Of a DNA stretch of 64,000 nucleotides, positions 17,577-27,400 are shown one piece after another. The DNA lies in NCBI GenBank assembly GCA_963626555.1, contig CAVFXQ010000005.1, forward strand, positions 13,681 through 77,680, read 5' to 3'. The position numbers were made by a program, and so were the translations under genes. The stretch is from UBA1181 sp963626555. GTDB lineage: Bacteria; Bacteroidota; Bacteroidia; Bacteroidales; Paludibacteraceae. Numbering within the stretch: the stretch's first letter is position 1; every line of letters begins with the position of its first letter. The notes under the pieces are model-generated. The model worked only from the letters and a program-made list of their open reading frames with translations. It made no database searches and was not told the origin of the DNA.

Positions 17577-20500
17577 CTATAATTTTTTTCTGTTCTTGTA
17601 CTCTGTCGGTGTTACGCCATATTTTTGTTTGAAGCAGCGACTGAAATAGCGAGAATCCGACATTCCAATCATGTATGTAATTTGTGTCATCGAAAGGTTG
17701 CCTTCATCTATCAATTTCGCTGCATGCGCCAAACGTGTCTCTCGAATAAACTCCGTCGGAGTCATTCCGACAAGAGCCTTCACCTTAGACATTAAGTGCC
17801 AACGACTGATTTTGAGCATCGCTTCAACATCGTCTGCCGAGAAATCAACATTGCCCATATTGGCTTCAATCACATCCATAAATCGTCGCATCAGTTTGTC
17901 GTCCGATTTTTCCAACCCCGGCGTTACCACTACATTCTCGTCCTCTTCTTTAACTTCCTGCGTTTGTGATTGAGTTGATTGAGCAGTTAACGATTTTTCT
18001 CCAGGCTCATCCATTATTCCAAGTAACTCACTGCGATATTTATCTTGCCATCTTCTTCGTTCATCTAAAATATTCTTGATACGAACCTCTAAATAATCCA
18101 TACTGAAAGGCTTCGTAATATAGTCATTCGCACCAATTTTCATACATTCAATCTTGCTCTGCAAATCCGTTTTTGCCGTCAACAGAATAATCGGAATATG
18201 GGATGTGCTTTCTTCCGACCTTAATTTTCTCGTCATCTCAATTCCATCCATTACCGGCATCATTACATCCGTCAAGATGAAATTTGGCAACTCTTGAATG
18301 GCACATTCTAAACCTATTTTTCCATTCTCCGCCTCTATCACCTTAAACTGTTTGCTCAAAACATTTCTTAAGAAATCTCTCATTTGATCATTATCCTCAA
18401 CAATCAAAATTGAAAGTTTCTCTTTTCGCACGCTAATATCCGAAGAAGTAGTCTCTACCGATGTTGCCTCCTCCACATCAGATTCAACCACTTCTATTTT
18501 CTCACCAAAATGCTCGTTTCCTGGACGAATCGTTACAATAAACTTTGACCCTTTTCCGACCTCACTCTCCACTTCAATGGTCGCCTTATGCATATCAACA
18601 ATCTCTTTCACCAACGACAAACCAATACCCGTACCACTCTGCTTAGTAAGGGAATAATCTTGCAAAGTAACATATCGTTCAAAGATAGTCGGAAGTTTAT
18701 CCTTTTCCATTCCACAACCCTCATCCGAAACAGTGATTACACCATAATCATTCTGCACAGATATGTTGACAGAGACACGTTTTCCCTCTGGCGTAAATTT
18801 GAATGCATTGGACAGAAGGTTGAACATCACCATATCCATTTTATCTTTGTCAATCCAAAACATCGCTGCATTCGTGTGGTCTTCAATTGAGAAAAATATA
18901 TGCCGATTTTCTGCCACACGCAAAAAATTGGAACTGCAAGAAGAGATGAACGCTCCCAAATTGGTCTTCTGAACCCTCAGCCGCATCTTGTTACTCTGAA
19001 TCTTTCTAAAATCTAAGATCTGATTCATCATTCGCAACATACGATTGGCATTCGTTCGCACCACCTCCAACTGTTGACGGTCTTCCTCGTTGACACTGCC
19101 ATGCTCCAACACATTCTCCAACGGAGCACTGATTAAGGTAAGCGGAGTTCGAAGCTCGTGCGATATATCTGTGAAGAATTGCAATTTAGAGTCGGAAATT
19201 TCCTTGTCTGTGCGTATTTTCACCCGCATATTATAGAGATAAATCAAAACGCCAACAACAAAACATAGAACCAACAAATACATTAGATATGCCCAACCCG
19301 TCTGCCAAAAAGTTGGTTCCACAACAATCTTTATTGATCGTTCATTCTCACACCAAATTCCTTCGCTGTTGGTCGATTTTACAACGAAACGATACTCTCC
19401 ATTCGGAAGATTCGTGTATGAGGCAAGTCGCTGCGCCCCCACATAATTCCACTCCGTTTCAAACGGCTCTAACTTGTAGGCATATCGTATATTGTCAGGG
19501 AATCGAAAATCTAATGCAGCATATTCTACTGAAAAGACAGATTGATTGGGTTTCAACGTTATCTCTTTCAAGTAATTGATATCTTCATACTCATTTGAAT
19601 TTCCCTTTTGGTACTCTTTGTTAAACAAAAGGAACCGTGTGAATACAATGTTCGGACTATAATCGTCAGTTACAATGTCGGTCGGAGAGAATGAATAAAA
19701 GCCTCTACTTGTAGAAGCCACCAAGTCGCCCGAATAACGACGAATCAAGGCTCTCCCTGCAAAGACATCGGCTCGAAATCCTCTAAACTGACCAAAAGAC
19801 TCTGTAGTAAATTGTACAGGATCAAACTTAACTATCGATTCTTCCGTCAAAATCCACAAATTTCGCTGAGAGTCGTCCGTGATACCCAACAACAAATCCG
19901 AGGGGAACGAGGAATTCTGCCTGCTAAAAGAAAGGAATGATGGTGTCTGAAACAAAACGAACCCATTACTATCATCCAACTTGAAGAGTCCTCCACCATA
20001 CGAAGCCAACCATATATTATTTTTCTGGTCTTGAAATATATCATAGATACAACTATTGGTCAAAGTGGTATTTTCTGTGTTATAGAAAAGGAAACGAACC
20101 TGCTCGGGCGACTCAAAATCAGTGGAAAGCAACATCAATCCTTCACTTGACCCTACCCAAAGATTACCCAAATGGTCTTCCATCAGGGCGTGAGACTGTT
20201 CTACGGTTGGAGGATAAAGGTCTTTAAAGTCGTTTTCTTTATGAATAAAACGATAGCCATTCGGTGTCTCTTGCAGATAGTGTAAGCCACCATTGAGCGC
20301 AGTCAACCACAAATGTCCTTTTGAATCCTCCAATATATCGGTAAACTGATAGGACAATGGAGTGTAGCGTTCGGAAACAGGCGTACAATTCGTCACCTTG
20401 AACTTTAAAACAGAAATAGGCTCCAATCGTATGACGGAACATTGAGTTGCCAACCAAACCCTACCCTCTCTATCTTGATACATCACGGATACGACGCAAA

Positions 20501-21746
20501 AATTTGAAGGATTCTTACTGACATTTCCATTCTCGTCAATAAAACCGATAAGATTTTCTTTCTCATCATACAAGCGAAGACAACCATCTTTTGTTGCTAC
20601 CCAAAGCCTTCGCTCATTGTCTTCCATTACCGACGAAATATCATTGCTTCTTCGTTGGTCGCTCTCCTTATTGCATATCGTCTGTCGGAACGATTCATTG
20701 AACGACACAATTTTCTCAATTCCCGCATTATGCGTCGTACTCCACAAAACTCCCATAGTGTCGCGAAGCACCATCAGATCATCCTCCTTGTTGGAAGAAT
20801 GAGATTTTTCCTCCTTTATCACCTTGTCATTGGAGAGATTTAAAACAAAACGGAGTCCTTTTGCAGTCTCCACTGCGTATGAAGCGACATCCACACGACC
20901 TACCGAAATCAAATCTTCCTCCGTTGGCAAGGTTATATTCGTCTCCCTCCTATGGGTTTTGTCATATTTATGTATCTCACCATTTGAACAGGCAAAAATC
21001 AGCTCGTTTTCCGTTTCCAGCATCTCGTAGACAGAACGATTACGCGTACCAAACATCTTATAATAGACCATTGTACTATCCCCATCGTCAATCGTCCAAA
21101 CCCCATAATCACTCAAGACCCATAACCGATTATTAGAATCTCGCACTACATCACGCACGTCACATCCATTCTGCCGATCCGAAGACTCACAGTATCTCTT
21201 CAACCGTACATTCGATGTAGAATCAATCATAATACGAATCGCACCTTCTGCATTCGCACCCATCAACCATATCTCGTTCTCTGTAATCTGTCGCCATCGA
21301 ACAGTCATAAAATAGTTCTGCCCTTTATTCTCCTCTGCGGATGGATACAAGGAGAACCCCTCCGTCTTCGGATCAAAACGCAAAACCTGACCGATATCGT
21401 TCAACAACCATAAACAGCCACTCCCATCTATTTTCAAAGAAAGAAATTGGTTACTCACACTTCTCCTCAACTCTTTCGAACTGGCTTTGAAATTTTTAAA
21501 TTCATATCCGTCAAATCGACTCAATCCATCCTTCGACACCAACCACAGAAAGCCCTCCGCATCCTTCAGCATATCCTTGACAGAATTCTGCGATAATCCA
21601 TCTTGCACTGTATATGTACTCGTATGAGTCGACCACTGAGCATTCGCACATACAATTCCCATTTGTATGCACAAATACAATAGTAATACTTTCATTTGCA
21701 GTATCCTGCTCCTCATACGAGACATCTTACTATTCATACTCTTCAA
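17577..21746 (-). CDS. Hybrid two-component system protein (HTCS), one-protein sensor and AraC-type regulator
   Basis: A 1389-residue sensor that spans the inner membrane. In order: signal peptide (LLYLCIQMGIVCANAQ), periplasmic two-component propeller repeats (about residues 40-720), Y_Y_Y domain (about 740-805), membrane segment (about 812-835), HisKA with phospho-acceptor His in DISHELRTPL (about 861), HATPase (SGTGIGLSLVKEIV), receiver domain with Asp in LTDVMMPVMDG (about 1159), and an AraC helix-turn-helix pair at the end. HTCS proteins normally sense a sugar and switch on a nearby polysaccharide locus, but no SusC/SusD pair is in the window. The start overlaps the apbE stop by 17 bp; inner ATGs at 21725, 21716 or 21695 are also possible. 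Confidence 0.95.
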   Translation of the reverse strand: MKSMNSKMSRMRSRILQMKVLLLYLCIQMGIVCANAQWSTHTSTYTVQDGLSQNSVKDMLKDAEGFLWLVSKDGLSRFDGYEFKNFKASSKELRRSVSNQFLSLKIDGSGCLWLLNDIGQVLRFDPKTEGFSLYPSAEENKGQNYFMTVRWRQITENEIWLMGANAEGAIRIMIDSTSNVRLKRYCESSDRQNGCDVRDVVRDSNNRLWVLSDYGVWTIDDGDSTMVYYKMFGTRNRSVYEMLETENELIFACSNGEIHKYDKTHRRETNITLPTEEDLISVGRVDVASYAVETAKGLRFVLNLSNDKVIKEEKSHSSNKEDDLMVLRDTMGVLWSTTHNAGIEKIVSFNESFRQTICNKESDQRRSNDISSVMEDNERRLWVATKDGCLRLYDEKENLIGFIDENGNVSKNPSNFCVVSVMYQDREGRVWLATQCSVIRLEPISVLKFKVTNCTPVSERYTPLSYQFTDILEDSKGHLWLTALNGGLHYLQETPNGYRFIHKENDFKDLYPPTVEQSHALMEDHLGNLWVGSSEGLMLLSTDFESPEQVRFLFYNTENTTLTNSCIYDIFQDQKNNIWLASYGGGLFKLDDSNGFVLFQTPSFLSFSRQNSSFPSDLLLGITDDSQRNLWILTEESIVKFDPVQFTTESFGQFRGFRADVFAGRALIRRYSGDLVASTSRGFYSFSPTDIVTDDYSPNIVFTRFLLFNKEYQKGNSNEYEDINYLKEITLKPNQSVFSVEYAALDFRFPDNIRYAYKLEPFETEWNYVGAQRLASYTNLPNGEYRFVVKSTNSEGIWCENERSIKIVVEPTFWQTGWAYLMYLLVLCFVVGVLIYLYNMRVKIRTDKEISDSKLQFFTDISHELRTPLTLISAPLENVLEHGSVNEEDRQQLEVVRTNANRMLRMMNQILDFRKIQSNKMRLRVQKTNLGAFISSCSSNFLRVAENRHIFFSIEDHTNAAMFWIDKDKMDMVMFNLLSNAFKFTPEGKRVSVNISVQNDYGVITVSDEGCGMEKDKLPTIFERYVTLQDYSLTKQSGTGIGLSLVKEIVDMHKATIEVESEVGKGSKFIVTIRPGNEHFGEKIEVVESDVEEATSVETTSSDISVRKEKLSILIVEDNDQMRDFLRNVLSKQFKVIEAENGKIGLECAIQELPNFILTDVMMPVMDGIEMTRKLRSEESTSHIPIILLTAKTDLQSKIECMKIGANDYITKPFSMDYLEVRIKNILDERRRWQDKYRSELLGIMDEPGEKSLTAQSTQSQTQEVKEEDENVVVTPGLEKSDDKLMRRFMDVIEANMGNVDFSADDVEAMLKISRWHLMSKVKALVGMTPTEFIRETRLAHAAKLIDEGNLSMTQITYMIGMSDSRYFSRCFKQKYGVTPTEYKNRKKL

Positions 21747-22764
21747 CTACCATCTCTTTAAAATGCCCTGTTCCAATCGTATGCAACTGATTGTCTGTAC
21801 TGTCCGCATAGATGAAATAGGTAGACATTTCAGGATGCTTAGAAGCAACAGCCATTGCACTATCCAACCCCATCACCATAAACGCTGTGGCATACGCATC
21901 TGCTGACATACAATCGGGCATAATCACTGTTGCACTCAACAAGGAATGGTTGACAGGCCAACCTGTGGCAGGATCAATGGTATGCGAGATCTTTATTCCA
22001 TCAACATGATAGAATCGACGATAATTACCAGAAGTGGCCATTCCGCAATCTGTCAACCTGATAACTGCCTGCATATCTGGTTGGTCAACCGAATTGCCCT
22101 CGTATGGTTTCGTAACCCCGATCGACCATTCTTCGCCTTTCTTATTCAATCCCCTCACAACAATCTCACCCCCTACTTCAACCATGAAATTCTCAGACCC
22201 ACACGTTTTCAGATAATTCGCCACACAATCCGAAGAAAACCCTTTTGCTATGGCAGAAGCATCCAACATCGTCTTGGCATTCTCTTTCACAATCTTACCA
22301 TCTACTAAATGCAATTTTTGGAAACCGACTGTCGTCATTATGGAATCAATCATTCCTTCCGTAATAGAATCGCTACGTTCAAAACCAAATCCCCATAGGT
22401 TCACCAACGGCGCAACAGTCATATCAAAAGCACCATTTGTTTCATTAGAAACATACTGTGCCGTTTGATAAACTTTTATGAATAGGGAATCTAATGTTAC
22501 TGAATCCACATTTTGATTAATCTTCGAAATTGTCGAAGTCGATACATAGACAGACAATGAATTATTAATCGCTGCAAAAACAGAATCTAATCCAGCCAAT
22601 GTCACCTCACCGTTCTTACCCTCAGAATACGTTATGTGGTAATAAGTACCAAATATTTCTCCTTGCACACTTTTATATTCTACACCTGTTTTCCCTACGT
22701 TTCTACCACAAGAAGCGAAGCACAAAACTATCAACAGAACTACAATGCATTTATTTTGTTTCAT
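21730..22764 (-). CDS. apbE: FAD:protein FMN transferase (ApbE), lipoprotein
   Basis: Attaches FMN covalently to a threonine in target flavoproteins, chiefly NqrB and NqrC (and RnfG/RnfD in other bacteria), outside the inner membrane. The 344-residue product has a lipoprotein signal with lipobox FASC (Cys19 region). Typical motifs follow: DASAIAKGFSSD, VEVGGEIVVRG, SHTIDPATGWPV and the metal-site region SADAYATAFMVMG. The targets are present in this window: NqrB and NqrC carry the T-G-A-T and T-G-G-T acceptor sequences. It lies between an outer-membrane barrel gene and the HTCS gene rather than beside nqr. Confidence 0.95.
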   Translation of the reverse strand: MKQNKCIVVLLIVLCFASCGRNVGKTGVEYKSVQGEIFGTYYHITYSEGKNGEVTLAGLDSVFAAINNSLSVYVSTSTISKINQNVDSVTLDSLFIKVYQTAQYVSNETNGAFDMTVAPLVNLWGFGFERSDSITEGMIDSIMTTVGFQKLHLVDGKIVKENAKTMLDASAIAKGFSSDCVANYLKTCGSENFMVEVGGEIVVRGLNKKGEEWSIGVTKPYEGNSVDQPDMQAVIRLTDCGMATSGNYRRFYHVDGIKISHTIDPATGWPVNHSLLSATVIMPDCMSADAYATAFMVMGLDSAMAVASKHPEMSTYFIYADSTDNQLHTIGTGHFKEMVVEEYE

Positions 22765-22815
22765 ACGACACTATTATTTCAATATAGACTCATAAAAGTT
22801 ACATTCTATACAGAC

Positions 22816-24192
22816 TTAGAAATGCAACATCATCACCGCAACAACCCGATGGTTCTTCACCCAATGAGTATTTTCAACAGTTGAATAAAACAAATCCTTA
22901 GAGTCTTCCCATTTTCCATACGATGTCGCCGTCATTTCATATTCCACACCAAACGAAAAATGTTTTAAGTTATAACACAACATCGGCGAGATTCTATAGG
23001 CTCCTGCAATATTGTTATACCCAAACATATATACCTCTGACGATACATCGGGTAACAATAAACGATGGTCTATCCCGAAATTCTTCATATACCCACCGAA
23101 AACACCCACTTGCCACTTTGTTCCATAAACCAAATTCAACCACGAAGTCCACGTTTTGACATCGTAGTAGTAACGAGCACCACTCAGCTTATCATCAATT
23201 TCGGCATATCCACTCAACAATAGCAAGTGCGACATATTTCCCCCATATATAGATTTCGCTCTGACTCTAAACTTTCCATTCGGCGTAATATACTGGAGAT
23301 AGGCATTCCAAGCCATTGACATAAATGTTCTATCGGTGATATAGGTGCAGGTGTTATCAGCAGACAACTCATAATCTCGTGGCTTAAGGGTCGTCATCTC
23401 CGCACCGACACCAAATAAGAAGCCGGCATTCTTCAATTCTAATCCTAAATAGGCTTCCGGCACCTTAGCATTCGTCTGATACTTCGGACTACTTCCGTCT
23501 GGTCCGACAGAGGCATACTGAAACTGATAAATCGCCGAAGCAAAAACTCTAAACTCCGTACCTCTATTGCCAAACGTCTTTGCATCTATGCGTATCTGCG
23601 GACTTCGATTAAAAGGCTGAAACGGACTACCCGTTGCCAAACTTTGCACCTCAGGCACAACTGTTCCAAACATCGGATGCCATGTCTGTCCCGCTAAGAA
23701 AGACCATTTTTCCCAATCCATCTTCACAAAGGCTTGACGAATACGAAGCATCGTCGTACTTCCCGAATAGCCAGCGAAATCTGTCTCCACTTGAGCCATC
23801 AACTGAGATTTAAGAATAGGAATATTAGAATATACTTTCACCCCTATTCGCGTCGCAATACTTAAAAATCGAGACGATGAAACATCATTCAAATCCTCTC
23901 CTAATGCATTCAAATCTCTGTCTTTCGGAATCACATAGAATAATCCAGACGCAGTTTCAAAATTCTCACGCGAGTCGTAATAGAAATCATTCCGAACAAA
24001 ACCGTAGGGTACAATCTTCACTGCCTTCGTATTTACCTCAAAAGGGTGTTCCTTATCCCAAATCTTTGTTTTTGTGTTCTCTCCACCTTTAAGAGAGTCA
24101 ACTAAAACTGAAGAGTCGGTTGCCTGCGCATTACTATAACCAGACAACGAACAAATGCTAATCACGCAGCCGAAGAGAAAAGTTTTTCTCAT
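22816..24192 (-). CDS. Outer-membrane beta-barrel porin-like protein (DcaP-like)
   Basis: A 458-residue protein with a signal peptide (FLFGCVISICSLSGYSNAQA) followed by a linker and a long barrel of alternating aromatic strands. It ends in a C-terminal phenylalanine (VVAVMMLHF), as recognised by the BAM complex. The motif GFVRNDFYYDSRE near residue 65 and the stretch FLAGQTWHPMFG resemble DcaP-type trimeric porins. The carried solute is unknown. It is first in a run with apbE (51 bp downstream) and the HTCS gene, and has a -7 element just upstream. The barrel call is strong; the family name is moderate. Confidence 0.8.
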   Translation of the reverse strand: MRKTFLFGCVISICSLSGYSNAQATDSSVLVDSLKGGENTKTKIWDKEHPFEVNTKAVKIVPYGFVRNDFYYDSRENFETASGLFYVIPKDRDLNALGEDLNDVSSSRFLSIATRIGVKVYSNIPILKSQLMAQVETDFAGYSGSTTMLRIRQAFVKMDWEKWSFLAGQTWHPMFGTVVPEVQSLATGSPFQPFNRSPQIRIDAKTFGNRGTEFRVFASAIYQFQYASVGPDGSSPKYQTNAKVPEAYLGLELKNAGFLFGVGAEMTTLKPRDYELSADNTCTYITDRTFMSMAWNAYLQYITPNGKFRVRAKSIYGGNMSHLLLLSGYAEIDDKLSGARYYYDVKTWTSWLNLVYGTKWQVGVFGGYMKNFGIDHRLLLPDVSSEVYMFGYNNIAGAYRISPMLCYNLKHFSFGVEYEMTATSYGKWEDSKDLFYSTVENTHWVKNHRVVAVMMLHF

Positions 24193-24228
24193 AAAAAAAC
24201 ATTAATTGACAAAATAAACAATTAGTCG

Positions 24229-24236
24229 CAAAGTTA
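24229..24236 (-). promoter_or_regulatory. Candidate -7 element of the porin-apbE-HTCS run
   Basis: TAACTTTG (minus strand) matches TAnnTTTG and lies 36 bp before the start codon at 24192. No clear -33 TTTG is seen at the right distance. Confidence 0.5.
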
Positions 24237-24351
24237 TAAAAATTAAAGACTTGTTAAAAAAACAGCTTTCACACATTTACCTTAAAGTCTTGAATTTATA
24301 ATTCGTTCATAAGTCATGCGCCAAACTCAAAGTCTAACCACTGATTTTACT

Positions 24352-24359
24352 TACCTTTG
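24352..24359 (+). promoter_or_regulatory. Candidate -7 element for the large AlbA_2 gene
   Basis: TACCTTTG matches TAnnTTTG, 86 bp before the ATG at 24446. A long AT-rich leader would follow. No -33 partner is clear. Confidence 0.4.
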
Positions 24360-24445
24360 TAATATGCAAAGACAATATACGACGTTTTGCAACCTCTAAG
24401 GAATACAAACATTTCTTGAAATAAAAAATAACATATTTACATTTT

Positions 24446-27400
24446 ATGCAAACAATCCAATATCAAAAAGGTAAGTTCTGTACGCTACCGATTCTAAGTA
24501 TCAAGGATGAAGGTAAGGTTTCATTCTTTATCGTAAATGCCAATGGCTTTGATTATGCTATAAAGATGTTTGAATTTCAGCGGACGAACGAAAAAGCAAG
24601 ATCTCTATCAGAGCTTCCTTGTATGGTGAAGGACATCCACGGTGATGAGATCGTTTTTGTCCAAAACATCGCTGAAATGACCAAAGAAATATATCCCAAT
24701 GGACATATATTCACTTTCATAATCACAAAATCAACGCCATCGCCTTTCCAAAATGTGCTATATTACGAGGTTTGGGATCAAGACAACGGTGTTCCATTTC
24801 GAATTAAATGTAAAGAAAAACTTAAAATTCATCAACCGATAGAATGTAAAATATCAAGACCCTCACAAAACAAAATCATTCTTGAGCCACAAAAAAATAA
24901 CGTCTCCATTGCGGTCCAAAGTTGTATTTCCCTTCATGAGCTTCTATCCAATTGCAATATAAACGAAAATCTCGCCCATTACATAGCACTAACATTTTAC
25001 TCTCTTCAGAATTTCGACGAAGCTCGCAAATACTTGAAACAAGGGAATCCTTTTTGGGTTATCAAAGCACTTTTATCTGTTCCTGATGCCGAAAGTTGGA
25101 CAAATATTAATAAATCCGACATTCCCTCTATTTTAGAAGTTTACAAAAACATCTGCCTTTACATAATTGAAGACTCCGACTATCTGAATCAATTCGAGAT
25201 AAAAAAGAGATCTTTTCAAAATAACATTGAGGATAAAATTTGGATGGCAGAAATAAGTTCCAAATGCATCAACCTGATTACACAAAACAAACATAAAGAA
25301 GAGATTGACCTCATTTTCAAGAAAATACAAACATCTGGACACCTCTACAATTTCAAAGAGAAAATTTGGACCCTCATCACCATCCTTATGATGGATCCTC
25401 AAATTTTAGACGAGAAAATCGACGATATTCTAAACATTATAGAAAACCAAGATAGGACAAAAAGAGATAGCTACATCAATCAAATCTTCCGTAGTATGCT
25501 CGAAGTCTATATCAACAGAAACAGAAGTAAGACAAACCGCTTAGCTGCCGTCGAAAACGACCAAAGCGTGCAGTTGCTTAACAAAATGATTCGCTCTATC
25601 TCCTACTTCATTCTTCTTTCCGACAAAAACAATGATGAAGACAACTGCCAACTCTTCAAGGCTATGCTCTTCCACTATTTAGCCTTCATTCGAGGGAAAG
25701 ACGCACTCGGGAACACAAAAAAAACATTGGAGCTGTCCGAATCCCTAATTGAACGCGCCTTCACTACTCTTTTGGAGCCAGAAGACGACATACAAGAAAT
25801 TGCATGGGGCAAAAATTTCTACAAAACAGAAATGTTAGCCTACCAACTCACCTCTTCAAAACCTAAAAGCATCACTTACTCTGCAAAATCTTTCATCACA
25901 GAAAATACGAGGTTCTCTGTCAGCCCTAATGGAATCACACTTTCCAGAACCATCACCACAGGGAAAGAGAGAAATGTCCTCCCTCCTAATGTCTTTGATT
26001 GGCGTAATATACAAATATTTCTGGAATCTGCTAATAAATATAGCATTGATAAAAAATCAAAATTCAAAACATGGCAAGTTTTTTGGGATAATGTTGAAGC
26101 CGCTCTCTTTGCTCCTAAAGAGGCAATCAACAAATCTACTATCAAAAAAAGACTTCCTGACGTAGGCGAAGATACTACCATCCGAATTCTCTATAAGGAT
26201 AGCGATAACGAACACCCTTACCGTTTCTATTGCAAAATTGAACATCCCGAACATGAGGGATATGGTTGGATTGACTCTTACCAAAAAGGGGGCTCCATCG
26301 GACTCTTCCACTACAACCCAGATTTGGATTCCGACTCTTTCAACAATGATGGCAAGCCAATGCTTCTCAATGTTCGTGTCAACTCTCTGAGTAGTCCTAA
26401 CGATGAATACAGAACTTGTACTTTTGATGCCCTTTCTAAGATAGACAACTGCGTCCAGGAGAATGTCAACTACAACGAAACTTTTAACTGTAAGATAATT
26501 TTCGAGACCGAAAGCAAAGGGACTTTCCTCGCTATCACAGAATTCGGGTTTGGTGTATTTTTATCCGAAGAAACAAAGGAAGAAGATGTCCAACTTCAAG
26601 TGAACTTCAGCGTAAAAGTCCGCATAGAAAACGTCTCTAATCCAGCTAAAATACAAGGTATTGTCATTGGTTATGCTGACGAAGAGGTTGACATTAAATA
26701 CGCAGCTGAATCGTTATTGGCAACCTACTGCAACGACAACCTTTACGAAGAAACGCCAGAGGAGTTGGAAGAGGAGGCTATGGCTGTGGCAGAAGAACAG
26801 TTTGATGAGGAAAGTATCCGTGAAATTGTCAACATATTCGCCCACAAGGCTGTATTAGAAGAAAATAATATCATCGCCTACTCATTCCTCTCTCTCGCCC
26901 GCATCCTCGCCCGTATGATTGAAAATGACGATTTGAAAGATTATATCGACTTAAACAGAAAGACAGTCTCTATCCGCGAATTCTACAAGGAAAACGGAAA
27001 AGTTGAAGAGAGCGAAATTGAAAACATCTGCAAAAAATACGAGGACATTGCAGAGCAGTCTCCTTACCCAATGCAACGTCTCGCAGAAATTCGTATCGTC
27101 AACTGGTTTGGCAAACAAGAGAAAAACGATATGCTATGGAGCATTATCAACAATCAAGAGTGTAATCCAATATTGAAGAAATTAGCTCGCTTGGCTCTCT
27201 CTTATAATATGTCTGAAGGATTTGGATTCCAAAATCAGGAACAAATCATAAACAACAAAATGAAGAGCCTGCTGAACATCAATGTTGATCTTCCTAAAAT
27301 CTACTCGTTTGGAGAAGAAGACCAACTCACCGAGTTTAAAACTTCTATCGTATACCCTCCAGAAAATGGTATGAAACCAGACATAGATCGTCAAACTTAC

